Shown in pieces: positions 44,394 to 55,218 of a stretch of DNA of 64,000 nt. The notes under the pieces were generated by a model, which did not search any database, had not been told where the DNA came from, and saw nothing but the letters and a program-made list of their open reading frames with translations. This DNA is from Isoperla grammatica. Taxonomy: Eukaryota > Arthropoda > Insecta > Plecoptera > Perlodidae. Each line of letters starts with the position of its first letter. Within the stretch, counting starts at the first letter, position 1. The translations under genes and the position numbers were made by a program. Location of the stretch: the NCBI GenBank assembly GCA_945910005.1, contig OX246744.1, positions 44,388,965-44,452,964 of the forward strand, read 5' to 3'.

Positions 44394-45085
44394 ACTACAG
44401 CAAGGACTAGGGCCCGCTAGAGGGGTAAGGGGAAAGTTAGCATAGTTTGTCTTAGTTCGTAATAAAATAGTCATATCTTCGACAATAATAGTAGTACGAA
44501 AACGATTTATGGCTTTTTGAAAACCCCAAACTGTCAGCTTTAATGTTGGGTATTCTTTGCTTTTATTGTACAAAGCTGGACTACAATAATTGTATTTTAA
44601 TAAACATATGCAAAATTGACTTTGAAAAGGTTATCATACGCAAATATCCCTTCAGAAATTCAAATTAAACGTTTATAAATAAATCACGCACTATTTAACG
44701 GCTTAATATCGAGATATTTTGATTTTGTAAATTTTAAATATGATTAAAAAAATATTATAGTTGTATTTTGTAATTGCATATTTTTATTTAACGTTCTAAA
44801 AATTGAGAAAAATAACCATGAAAGAACATACAACTCAACGCAGTAAGTATAATGCTTTTTAAATTTTGAAGATATCTATAACCGTTCTTGAGCAAAGTTT
44901 CTCAAAAGTTTACTAACATTGTAGAAAATTAGTCGCCCGACAACGAGCGCTTCGTGCAGTCAGCGGCATACTCACACACGCTTTATCAGTGACTGACGGG
45001 TGGGAGTAAGACGGCTCGTCATGGGCCGGTTGAGGGGAAGGACGAAATCACTGATAACGGATTCTCGTTATCTGTGACGGAATGC

Positions 45086-45210
45086 GACATCACACACAAG
45101 GAATATGGTTACTGATGAAAGGTTTTCGCGTTAGTACACGACTCTATTTTGGGAGGTCGCTGGTTCGATTTCCATCACCGGCGATCCTGGCTCTACTTTT
45201 CAAGAGGGTT
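45086..45210 (+). mobile_element. Possible tRNA-derived SINE head
   Basis: GGTTCGATTTCC at 45162-45173 fits a pol III B box. Upstream TGGTTACTGATGAAAGG is a weak A-box candidate at suitable distance. No tail or TSD identified. Confidence 0.3.
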
Positions 45211-45532
45211 TCCTCAGTCGTAAGACGAATGATGGTGTTCATAACTAAAACAGCCCTAATTCCTTCCCGAAGAAGCCCAACCTCCTACTAATAAAAGCTT
45301 TCCCTATCGTTTTAGGGTGGAGTATATAATAAAAACATAATACTAATATAGTGAAATAGTAATAGTATAACTCAAATAAATATATGCAGAAATATTATGG
45401 ATTTAAATATGCAAATCATCGCAAAAGGTGAATTTGGAGCCATGACCACCGAAAAAATATTTATTTTCTAGTTGTATTGATCTAAAATGTATGTATTAAA
45501 TCTATATTTATCTAATCTCTTACGTAGCCGTC

Positions 45533-45630
45533 CGCCGTGGCTCAATTATATAGCTTAGCGGTTGGGTCGTAGGTCATAATCGTATGGCGCCTAGGGAGGG
45601 ACGTGTGTTCGAAACCCGCACAACTTTTAG
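45533..45630 (+). mobile_element. Probable tRNA-derived SINE head
   Basis: GTGGCTCAATT...AGCTTAGCGG resembles an A box, and GTGTTCGAAACCC (45605-45617) a B box, about 55 bp apart, as in tRNA-derived SINE promoters. The sequence does not fold into a standard tRNA that I can recognise, so I do not call a tRNA gene. Confidence 0.45.
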
Positions 45631-45853
45631 ACGATGATATTCACTTGATATCCTTTTGTCGATACAAAATAATATAACGCCCCTCGAGGCTGAAGTCACG
45701 AAGGGCTTTAGCGTATCGAATGAGAAACAAAGCGCGTGAACGATCCGAACAACTCAGTGACAATGAGTGTGGTCATCAGTTACAAGTGCAGCAAGAAGAC
45801 GATATCATCGATACGAACGGATCAAATACGCAAGTATTTGTTGTAGTTGCATA

Positions 45854-46939
45854 CAGTGGCGGCTCGTAACATCCAAATTGCAGGGGGCACAACGTAATTT
45901 ACCCCCCCCCCCCCCCCATAACTCAAAAAGTAGAATTTTACGCAAAGGAAATGTAAGAACGACACGTTACTCACCTATCGGTAGATAAAATCCATTCTTC
46001 TGTTTTTGTCTCGAGCAAACCTCTCGATTACGACGTTGTTGAAGTCGGGAATCGTACTTATAAGTTTTTTCAAACTAAGATGAGGTACTGGACGTCCCAG
46101 TTTTTTAATATCTAGTTTTTTATCGTAACTAATTTGATGTTCACAACTTAGAATATGCGCCACAGAATTCATATTTACAAAAACACAACAATATTACAAA
46201 CACATAATGTACAAATGCGAACACGGCAGTAACACAACTCACTCGCACGATAGCCGAATACCTACTGACATGACAATACTGTGACAACAACACACTTCGC
46301 CAGTAATTTAGTTTTTAAAACATCATAAATGACCATTTTCTAGTTACCACTCCTTGTTGTGTATCCGCTTATTGAATGAAAGCTGAGTGCCATGTCTTTC
46401 TAACCAGGTACACTTGTAAACTAAAAAAAGAAGACTTTGATTTTAAGTAACATTTTCTATCATTTGACTCCCTATTAAGTCCGTGCCGAGGTCTATATTA
46501 TCGTTCTTGGTATTTACTCAGAAAAGGTCTTCTGCCTGCAGGGTTGGGTTTCTTTTCTCTCTCATCTTCGGTGTCGGTGGTGGCTACGCGTTAGATGTGC
46601 CCCCTGCCAATGTATTTCGTCCATAAGGGTCTAGCTCCAAACAGTGCCTGGGGGTCTGAACTGTTGAAATACGAGGGCACAACGCTGTTTAGCCTGGACA
46701 GTGGACACTGCAGAATCGTAGCTGGCGCAAGCAATGAAATTACTTCTACGACCAATATTCTCCCAAATATAAACAAAGTGCACCAAAAAATGAATATATC
46801 TTCAGCGAAACTTAAATTTGAAAGTTGCCACAACAACGTATTTGATGTATACCAAATAATAACTTATAATTAAAGATATTTCCGTGAGTCCCAGGAGGGG
46901 GGCACGTGCCCTTGTGCCCTTACGCTAGAGCCGCCACTG
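45854..46939. mobile_element. Non-autonomous hAT, 1.09 kb, TSD GTTGCATA
   Basis: The termini CAGTGGCGGCTC and GAGCCGCCACTG are exact inverses for 12 bp, flanked by the 8-bp direct repeat GTTGCATA (45846-45853, 46940-46947). CAGTG-type ends plus an 8-bp TSD define hAT. A 65-codon minus frame (45975-46172) holds KKLDIKKLGRPVPHLSL, similar to the region after the zinc finger of some hAT or ZMYM-like transposases. It may be a shrunken autonomous element. Confidence 0.9.
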
Positions 46940-47179
46940 GTTGCATATTATCTTGGTTTATTTCATTATTTTATAAACTATTTGGAAGCGCTGTCAATTT
47001 TTGGAAGTTCATAATACTAACCAAACCTTTGGCTTTGGTAATATTAATAAATAAGACGTCCGAGTGGCTCATAAGGATGGGGCGCAGGTCCTAAGCGTGG
47101 AATGGAACCGAGCGCCGTGGTTTTCACAACTAAATCGTAATGTCGCTGTCAGGATGCCCATAAGAGCCATGGTTCAAGG

Positions 47180-47621
47180 CAGTGGCGTGCGCACGAATAT
47201 ATTTTGGGGGAGCTGCCCAGGTTAGAACATAACTTTAAAAAAGTGCTCAACAAACGACATAAGGGGAGTGTGGAGGATGTTCGCCACAATAGGGCCGCAG
47301 GCAATTTCTTATAAATCCGTATGTTTTAAGATGTGTTTTAGAAGGAATGTGCTTTGCTGAACGGGATACGGGTTACAACGACGCCAAATACGATTTCAAA
47401 ATAATTTCAACAATCAATATTACATAAGATTCCTATAATGTGATAACTTATACAATTTCACCTAGACGGTAGTGTTTCCCGACCAAGCAAATAGAGAAAT
47501 TAATGTTTAAGTCTACTTAATTTTTTGCGTAAAGTTTGATGATTTGCAGAATATTTAAAGGTGGGATTTCGGGAGGGGGGGGGGGGGGGCTCCAGCCTCC
47601 CCCTCTCTGTATACGACACTG
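47180..47621. mobile_element. Non-autonomous hAT, 442 bp
   Basis: Starts CAGTGGCGTGCGCACGA and ends TATACGACACTG. The flanks GTTCAAGG (47172-47179) and GTTCTAGG (47622-47629) match at 7 of 8 positions. The interior includes a long G tract near 47574-47590. No coding sequence. Confidence 0.75.
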
Positions 47622-48027
47622 GTTCTAGGTAACTATTCACGATACCGATCGCGATTTCAAATCCGATTAGGAGACCCAAGAGTCACAGTGTTGTTGCAAA
47701 ACTAGCAGTGCTCGGTCCTTTAATAGTTTTATAGGAGTTATACTTTCCTTTGGTAAAGGGAGTTTTCTGTGAACGCCACTTTAATTAATGTAACTCTGAT
47801 TAATCAGACAAAATCGGATACGAAGACCATAGGATCTGCATACAAAATATGTGTGTGTAACCGTGTTCTAGGTCCGACTTCAATTGGGAACATTTTCAAA
47901 GTTACGGTATAGTACAATGTTTTATCAGGGGTTTGACGATACGTCACTTTACAGTTCACAGTTGTGACAAGTACAATTGTTAACAACATGTAACATTACC
48001 CCATCACAAAACATTTGCTTCTGTAAG

Positions 48028-48182
48028 AATAAATTTATTTCAGAAACACAGTTGACTTGACTAACGTTCAAGTTGCGCCTTCAAAATCTCCCAATCGGTT
48101 ACACCCCGTAACCGATTGGGAGATTTTGAAGGCGCAACTTGAACGTTAGTCAAGTCAACTGTGTTTCTGAAATAAATTTATT
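48028..48182. repeat. Perfect 75-bp palindrome with 5-base loop
   Basis: The arms 48028-48102 and 48108-48182 are exact reverse complements, with loop ACCCC. The outer end is AATAAATTTATTTC. No mismatch in 75 bp is far beyond what the other inverted repeats here show. The sequence could form a cruciform, or an RNA hairpin of 75 bp if transcribed. No TIR/TSD features or open frame were found. Assembly or library fold-back is a real alternative. Confidence 0.97.
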
Positions 48183-48189
48183 GCCATCC

Positions 48190-49440
48190 GATCAGCAACC
48201 GCTAAAACTGACGTCCACTGAATTTACAAAGAAAGTACAAATCAAGTTGTATAATGACGACCACGTTTACATTTAACGTCATCAACAATCATCAACAATC
48301 AGTGACCTGAGATTACTCATTGTTAATGGCGTCAAGTCTGGAGCTGAACTTTGCAACGATAGACCGGCTTTCGGGCATTACAATGACAATGGAAATTAAT
48401 GCTTTTTACATTCAATTAAAAAATAGAATTGAGAATGCACAGGGCGTAACTTGGGCCGGAACACAGTTCCGGTTCCCTTCTTGAAACCGGAATGTGCGGT
48501 CCGGCTATTCTTGTTATGGTTATGTTATTCTGTTAATCTGTGCGAGGGCAATTATCTGCTAGGGTAAATAGGTAATACCACAGACAACCAATAATTATTT
48601 ATATGTGGTAATACCATTGTTAATAAGTTGTCCTCATATGATGCGAGCTCAATACCCAGTACAAGCAAGGAATGATCCCAGTTACTACTCATTCACACCC
48701 TGACCCCAATCTTTGCTTCATTCTATACTGAATACGGGAATTTTATGTTAGATTACAAACGAGCCACATTCTAGGAATAGGTTTCGAACTAGGATTTACA
48801 TATTTCGGGAATTAAGACGGATCCGTTCATAGATACATAGTATTTTGTGGTGCTGGTGTAGTGTTTAGATGAGAGACAATAAAATCATTACGAGTTGACT
48901 GATCAGCAAAGTATATTATAAATAATGTAATTTACTATTTATCTAAGTGCGTTTTGTAATAAACAATTAATCCCTGAAAACGCATATTATTATGTATTTT
49001 ACTTTGGGTTTATAAATTTCAGAAGTGAATAAAAACTAAATATATTTCTATTAAAACATTCGACATTTTTTAACTAATAAAATGATGTATGTGTACCATA
49101 AGATTTAGAGTATTTATAACTTATAAGCCTGTTAATAAATGCGAAGTCATTTCTCGGCATTTACGTTTACATAATAATTCTAGTCGACAAGCAAAATGTT
49201 TCGGTGCCTTTGAATGCGACAGCTATTGGCCGTTGTTTTGGAACAATGGATAGGTAAATATGAATATGAATTGTGACATAATATGAACTATTAATTTCGT
49301 TATTATTATTATTGGTGATTGACTTGTTGGTGAAATATGAATTTGTATTCAGTGTTTTCTTATGTAATCTAGCAAAATGTTTTCTTCTAGTACTATCTTA
49401 GACCACAAGTTACCAATGGAATAATAGCCTATGTCAAATC
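48190..49440. other. No recognisable gene
   Basis: Unique AT-rich sequence, no convincing frames, tandem repeats or inverted ends, between the palindrome and the next hAT element. Confidence 0.5.
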
Positions 49441-49450
49441 CCCTTGTATG

Positions 49451-49893
49451 CAGGGGCGGACTGGGATAAAACGGCCCGGGATGCTGGGTTTTGGGGGGGC
49501 CCGCATGAGGTTGCGTGGCGCAGCTGGGGTCTGGGGCGAAGCCCCAGCCGCCGGAGGCAAATACGCTGAAGGCGAAATTTTTTTTGGGGGTTGCATTGAA
49601 TTTAATGGCCTAAAATGTGATCTTAGGGCGCGATTAACAGAGGCCACCCTACCACTAGCAAAATAATTTTAATTATATTCAATTAATTACATTGCATATT
49701 TACAATAAATATTACAATAAATTCAATTATAATTTCAAAATAATACTTATAGAGTCGGGTTAAGATTTTTTCAGCAATATACAAATAAGTATTTACATCA
49801 TAGGAACTTTCTGGTGGCAGCCCGGGGGCCCGGACTGCCAAAGGGCCCGGGATGCGTTCGCATCCCGGCATCCCTATAGTCAGTCCGCGCCTG
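49451..49893. mobile_element. Non-autonomous hAT, TSD CTTGTATG
   Basis: The left end is CAGGGGCGGACTG, the right end the inverse of CAGGCGCGGACTG (one mismatch). The perfect 8-bp direct repeat CTTGTATG lies at 49443-49450 and 49894-49901. Subterminal GGGCCCGG and CCCGGGATGC words recur near both ends. 443 bp, non-coding. Confidence 0.92.
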
Positions 49894-49959
49894 CTTGTAT
49901 GAAAACTAACGTAAACACAACGGGTCGTCGCCTTTCGGATATGGCGTTTGTTTTTCAAT

Positions 49960-51860
49960 TAATCTGGAATGAAAAGCATTCTTTTGGAATTGGAACAGAT
50001 TGCAATGCTATGAACATACATCTGGAGAAGCAGTTGGTAAATGGAAACCACAGTACATGGATGGATATTCAAATGTGATGTTTGCAACACAAAATCAAAA
50101 ATAGCATCGAAGGTTCATTGCAAAAGATATTCATATATTGATGCAAATTATGCCGTAGTTAATGGCGTCATAGCAATGAGAAGTAGTTACACAGGCTGGG
50201 CACCACACATTGTTGAGACTATCGCAGAAGAAGAGGCAAGAAAGTTAAAGGCCAAGACAATAGCAACACGGAATGCTTCTATAAAAGTAAGAAACTGGCA
50301 GCTAAACCTCGTGCGGTGGCAAGAGGAAAGTGTGAACCATATATTCGATATGCGATCGGGATACCGGCCTTTTAATTATTATTTCTAAGTTTTAATCAGG
50401 CTTTAGCATGATTACATGAAATTAGGCATATCCTGTTAATGTGTTTGATAATAATTTTCAATTATGAATATTATGCATGACGTCTTGGCAGAAATACAGA
50501 CTACGTAAGAAATACGAATTTATGAAAGAATCAACATTTAAAAAAGGTAATTGTTGTCTTTTGTTGGATATTATATCATATCATCATATCATATAATGTC
50601 ATGCAAAATATGGAATACAGTACATTGCTTCTCTTTTGTGATTTACCTGTGGAGAACTTACTTTTACTTATCTTTTGAAAGCTTGAAAGATATCGGATCA
50701 GTAGTAGTAAGAAATGTATCTTATTTTTTTATTGTTATATATATTTATTTAATGTCTATCCTATTCAGTTATAAAAACTGATTTACAACTTAGGTGAACA
50801 ATAAAAATACAACTAGGCTATGCCAACACAATTTGAAATAATAAAATCATAAGAAGCAATAACAACAAAACAAAAGAAACTACTGTACTATAACAAAAAT
50901 CAAGAACAAGAAAAATGAATTGAGAAATTAAATAAAATCAAGTAAACATGCATTATATTAAATAGTAAAAATAAAGTATATAAATATGAAGGAACATAAA
51001 GGAGAAATGTTAAAAAAATTATTTATATATACATATATATAAAAAGGAAAAAAGAAGAAAAAGAAGAAAGATAAAAAAAAAAAAAAAACTGATTTGTTAA
51101 CTCAAACGAAAATGAGGCTTGCAAAAAATCAGAAACTGAAATTTGTGAAAAATAAAATTACACGTAAAAGCAACCCGAGAAGCCGCACACGCCTTCTATC
51201 TTCTCTTCGAATCTTGAAAATCAGATGGTCTTGAAAATCTTGATCCGAGTAAATCATTTAATTTAATTGATTTTGAAACTTGAGTTTCAATTCGTTAATA
51301 TGTCGTAAACTCTATGTAGTCAACTTGTGGCAGTGTGCTGGCTGGCACCGTTGTAAAATATTATATTATATAATTGTATAATTGTATTATTTCATAGTTC
51401 ATGCCCCATGATTTTATTTGATTTACAACTGGCAGTTTTAACACCACATAACTATGGGATTGTATGCACTATCATGGTACAAGAAGATGCTATAAGTTAT
51501 TGGATCATGATGTAATATAGCCTATTCTGTGTATGATATTGTATATTATATTATGTATGAGATTAATATTTGTACTCAATGTACTAGTTGCTCGGCATTC
51601 GACAAACAAGTAGTAATAACTGTGCTAATAAAAAATGACCATCATATTTATAGAAGAAACGTTAATTCGTATGATTGTCACCTTCACGTTCCACTTTGGT
51701 CAGCGGAGCTTCGAATAGCGTTCATACACAGATACGAAATTCACTACGCAAGGAATTCCGAATTCCTTATCTGTGGTTCATGTATTGCATACGTCATAAT
51801 TTCCCCTATCGCCAGCCGAGTTGACCTTGAAGTGGTCTCTGTTTCATGCGACACACACGA
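49960..51860. other. No recognised gene; one 115-codon frame
   Basis: A plus frame at 50041-50388 includes KCDVCNTKSK and many Lys/Arg residues, but no family match. Other frames across 49960-50400 also contain long stretches, so it may be a decayed transposase. The remainder is AT-rich with an A-rich tract at 51030-51090. Confidence 0.3.
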
Positions 51861-51949
51861 TAATTGCTATTGGCTCTCGATGCCTGACTGAAATCTCACC
51901 GGGCCCGCCTCCGAGCTTGAGACAGAACTAATCGCTCTCTCTCTAAATG

Positions 51950-53060
51950 AGTTGGAAGAAGCTTGAAGTGCCTTCTTAAGAGTTTTCCACATATCTTTAG
52001 GGTTGTGACTAACATCGTCAATCTTTTCCTGGTAATAATTTTGTTTCTCTTTTCTTAGTACATATACGAACTTATTTCTATAAAATTTATAGTTATTCCA
52101 ATGCTCATCCATATGAGTCAGTTGAGCTTTTACATATGCATCATCTCTTAATTTTTGACACCTCTGTACCTCTTTGTTAAACCATGCGTTTGATTTTATA
52201 GTATTATCTATACATATCATCTTCTTTGGAGCAACAGTATTCAGATATTCCACCATATAAGAAACATACTCAGATGCTAACAAATTAACGTCGTTACTAT
52301 TGTAACTCCATTCCTTCTCCATCAGCATATAATTCACAAATTCATAATCTTTATCCTCAAGCTTACGTCTTACACAAATTTGTTTTTTAAATTTAGCACC
52401 AATAGGCCTACTACCTTGTTTGACACCCAAGTTTATTTGTAACAGTTTATGATCAGAAATATTCGGCCTAGCTCTTACTTTTACTTGTATATGTTTATCT
52501 CTTGAAATAACTAGGTCAATTAAACTCTTACTATCTTTAGTCACCCTGGTCTCCCTTTTTACTAATTGATGTAGCCCAGCTCTCTGAATGATTTTATTTA
52601 AACTTTCACTATAAGTTGATCTTACATTCATGTTTATATTAAAATCTCCAACACACAGAATTTGACCTGCCGCCACAACCATGTCGTCAAACAACGCTTC
52701 AATATATTGTAAAAAATCAGCATGCGACGCATTTGGTGAATGATACACTATTAACATGTAAACACTTCCTAGTTTTAGACATATTGACCACCAGTTTAGC
52801 TGTTTGCTCGTATTATGTATTACACTATATTTAATACCTTCTTTTATATAAACAGTAACACCTCCTGTATGTCTTGACATTGATAACACATTTTCCATAT
52901 GGTAACCTATAATACTGATTTCATTTTCGTTAACATCGTCAGTCACATGGGTTTCTGATAAACATAATATTGTTGGTGCTTCCTTGCATATTAATTTGTG
53001 TATTTTATCAAAGTTACCTGTTAATCCTTGTACATTGCAATACAAAATTTTGTCATCCAC
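51950..53060 (-). CDS. LINE copy C endonuclease (ORF2 N-terminal part)
   Basis: From MDDKILYCNVQGLTG: the apurinic-like endonuclease with CLSETHVTDD (catalytic Glu), TGGVTVYIKEG, CVGDFNINM, SLIDLVISRD and ISDHKLL (catalytic Asp-His). A basic linker follows (WFNKEVQRCQKLRDDAY) to DMWKTLKK. Beyond that the frame runs to 51867 through unrelated sequence (SSSEAGPVRF). So the RT is missing here and resumes at 44393. A 9-bp intergenic gap separates it from the ORF1 stop. Confidence 0.85.
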
Positions 53061-53069
53061 CCCTAACCT

Positions 53070-53507
53070 CTATTTTACATATGAAATCCTTCTTTGTTGG
53101 CTTAAAACTATTCTTTTAAAACTTTCACAGCTTTTACTCCCAGACTCATGGTTAGTACAAAGGTTGGCACCATATCTATCATTTGAAAGCCTGCAATTTA
53201 CACAATAAGGTTCATTTGTGTTACATTGATAGTATGAATGGCCCTCCTCACCACAGTATCCACATGTTAACGGCATGTTACAGCTGTTTTGGTAGTGACC
53301 ATATCTCGAGCAAGTGTAACACTTTATTACGTGAACATAGTCACGTATTTTAAAACTCTCCCACCCAATCCTTAAAACACCTTGTTCCAGCAAAATGTTC
53401 CTAGATTCTGGATCCACTTCAATCACTAATTTCTGGACGTATTCGTTCCCACTAACTTTCATGTACACCACTTTCAAAGCACCATCTTGAAGCGGGACCT
53501 TTGGCAA
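53070..53507 (-). CDS. LINE copy C ORF1 C-terminus, CCHC zinc knuckles
   Basis: 145 codons, 5'-truncated. CYTCSRYGHYQNSC and CGYCGEEGHSYYQC are two CCHC knuckles, followed by a CVNC...C module and a basic tail. This is the nucleic-acid-chaperone ORF1 of jockey/I-type LINEs. It lacks its N-terminal half because the insertion itself was 5'-truncated. Confidence 0.82.
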   Translation of the reverse strand: MPKVPLQDGALKVVYMKVSGNEYVQKLVIEVDPESRNILLEQGVLRIGWESFKIRDYVHVIKCYTCSRYGHYQNSCNMPLTCGYCGEEGHSYYQCNTNEPYCVNCRLSNDRYGANLCTNHESGSKSCESFKRIVLSQQRRISYVK

Positions 53508-53832
53508 GGAAATGAGACTTCTACTTATCGTACACGAGTCGTTGGCATACTAATTTGATCGTCTAGATCTGAAACACCTAGAAAACCATGTTTTTCTTTT
53601 CTGCCAACAATATTTAACACCTATGGGGTGGAAACAACTGATAACAACTGGATTTAGTTCATGACAGTACAAATCTTTTTTAAGCGATGGATGTGATGTA
53701 CAGGCCATGATGTTGCACAATTTAAGTCTTCAAAGTACCCAATGCCAGAATTTTAATGTTGAATACTCGAGTTACACGCTTAGATGGCCCAGTGTTGAGA
53801 GTGTAAGGTGACAAGTGAAATTTTTAACTCAC

Positions 53833-53989
53833 CCCAGAATCCATGATTTTCTTGAAATATTCCGCGGGCCGGTCATCTTTGTGGAACAGGTCCACCCACT
53901 CCCCAGCTGTCTGTGGGTATTCTTCCCACCCCTCCTGGCCGTGGAATTCTTTTGGCTTGCAAGCAAACATTATTTTTGCCACGTAAGCG
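53833..53989 (-). CDS. Tyrosine recombinase, upstream exon
   Basis: A 157-bp exon with acceptor ATTTTCCACAG and donor GGG/GTGAGT. In the frame that matches phase 2 entry and phase 0 exit it reads AYVAKIMFACKPKEFHGQEG and ends EYFKKIMDSG. The last helix continues naturally into AQPGSVLSYIKAYM at 40998. No stop in this frame. Confidence 0.7.
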
Positions 53990-54067
53990 CTGTGGAAAAT
54001 AATACTTGTTATTAAATGAAGTTATGAACAATGAACATGAATGGTCTCGTATTACCCATACACGTAC

Positions 54068-54306
54068 CAGTAGTTGTTGGCGGCTCGTAGAGTACTTGTT
54101 TCGGCCTGAATTTTTTTTGCGGAATTGGGCGAAGATAGCGACCCGATCATCAATCTTTGCGTCCAGGCCGCTATCCCCCAGGGTCGTCTTAACAGATTTT
54201 GTTTGTGCGATTCTTCCCAATTTGTGTTCAATCATTGAACTTTTTTTCACTTGAGTCTCTCTTTCATTGTTCTCAAGTTCAGCAAGGTGGCCCAAGTGTA
54301 CGCACT
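54068..54306 (-). CDS. Tyrosine recombinase, upstream exon with 8-A frameshift
   Basis: Reads VHLGHLAELENNERETQ, SMIEHKLGRIAQTKSVKTTL, DDRVAIFAQFRKK. Here an A8 run (54111-54118 on the plus strand as T8) shifts the frame. With seven A the exon would continue IQAETSTLRAANNYC and join perfectly at phase 2 to AYVAKI. With eight it runs into a different frame that stops in the next exon. Either a one-base assembly error, or a recent mutation. Donor GTACGT at 54062-54067. Confidence 0.6.
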
Positions 54307-54676
54307 CCACCTTATCGTGGTGGGCAGGTTTGCGTGCTTTGTTGATCCCGAGAGCTATGCCGGCGGAAGCGTATGCTTCTGGTAGGGCCACCCAAGCCGG
54401 ACTGGTCGAGGAGGAGAAGTCAGACGAAGTGCAGTCCACACCCTAATCCCCTTTACCCCCCCACTGTCCCATTGAATATTTCGCCTCCCACTTGGCCCTG
54501 CCCTCCCTTGCTGGACTCCCGTATGACGACTCACGCGACGTACAATGGATCTGATTCGGATGTGGCTTTATTCTTCATTATCATCTTTCTCATCTTCATT
54601 ATCACCCGCTCATCGTCTCGATTAGCCATCGTTGCATAAATATGAGACGTTAAGCCCCATTAATCAATCAATCAAT
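54307..54676 (+). mobile_element. RTE-derived SINE, near full length
   Basis: Same head, body and AATC tail as 23607-23985, lacking about the first 12 bases. It lies between two recombinase coding segments (54068-54306 and 54677-54855). I see no clear TSD. Either it interrupts an exon or it sits in a short intron whose splice sites I could not define. Confidence 0.88.
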
Positions 54677-54855
54677 ACTAGTGCTAGCCACCTGCTGAAC
54701 TGGACTTCTGGCCCTGGTTTTCTGGGCCACCAGATGGTTCTCGTCAGGAGAATCGTCCGATGACACAGAGTCTGTGTCAATATCGTTAAGCATATTTGGG
54801 GGAATTGCCGTCGAGTATGTTCTAAATTTCCCCAGATTTTGAGCAAATTTGGTCA
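54677..54855 (-). CDS. Recombinase gene, Ser/Asp-rich linker exon
   Basis: Acceptor TTTTTTGTTTCAG at 54856-54858. Reads TKFAQNLGKFRTYSTAIPPN, then DIDTDSVSSDDSPDENH and RARSPVQQVAST, a disordered acidic linker. Its first two bases complete an ATG codon with the A left by the preceding exon (phase 1). Confidence 0.6.
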
Positions 54856-54944
54856 CTGAAACAAAAAAGAAGAATGTTATGACAACCTTTTGTGTACAAA
54901 CATCAAAGTACAGCCTCGTTCATGTTAAAATTCGACAAACTTAC

Positions 54945-55218
54945 TATTGGCTCTAAGCTCTTTATCCTGCCAATATTTTCCCATGGCTCGTTTTAAAACG
55001 AACCATGGGAAACGGGATGTATTTGAAAAGAATCGCTTTTTGTGCTCCCGCACCATTTGACTCGCTTCCTCGTGGGTCATTTTGTGAATGTTCGTCTTTA
55101 AATGTTTTAGAAGATTTGTCATCGGCCCCTTTCCGCACAGCTCACAATAGAGCCGTGCCCGGTTTCGATGGTCGGCCCCACGACCGCCGACTCCGCTATC
55201 TCTAAAGACACCCTTACC
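54945..55218 (-). CDS. Recombinase gene, C2H2 zinc-finger exon
   Basis: Contains YCELCGKGPMTNLLKHLKT then NIH, a C-x2-C-x10-H-x5-H finger, then helical basic sequence EEASQMVREHKKRF and RFPWFVLKRAMGKYW. It ends at donor AATA/GTAAGT (phase 1). The 5' limit is uncertain: the frame is open to 55257, and a possible acceptor (GTAAGCAG) lies at 55219. An ATG-started frame further up (MSRLKELSLLK) is off by one. Confidence 0.55.

Larger units (their letters stand above)
42411..53516 (-). mobile_element. LINE copy C, interrupted by ~7.5 kb of insertions
   Basis: The second copy of the 700-bp duplication breaks at 42408 and resumes at 53517. What lies between begins with a (TTTA)n tail at 42411-42433 and ends in ORF1 sequence at 53507. 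So it is one minus-strand LINE: ORF1 zinc knuckles, endonuclease, RT and tail. The part from about 44393 to 51950 is foreign and sits between endonuclease and RT, flanked by CTTAAGA on both sides. The identity of both pieces as one element is inferred from position and domain order. Confidence 0.6.
40999..53832 (-). other. 12.8-kb intron of the recombinase gene
   Basis: Bounded by GTGAGT (53827-53832) and TTTTAG (40999-41001 end). It contains a ~700-bp tandem duplication, a LINE in two pieces, three hAT elements, two possible SINEs and a palindrome. The residual unique intron would be only about 1-2 kb, so insertions account for most of its length. Confidence 0.6.

Noticed and set aside
45533..45630. 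Functional tRNA gene
   Set aside because: A and B boxes are present but I cannot fold acceptor and anticodon stems; a SINE head is more likely.
49429..49666. Pro/Ala- and Gly-rich frames at 49.4-49.7 kb
   Set aside because: They fall inside the GC-rich end of a hAT element with defined TSDs.
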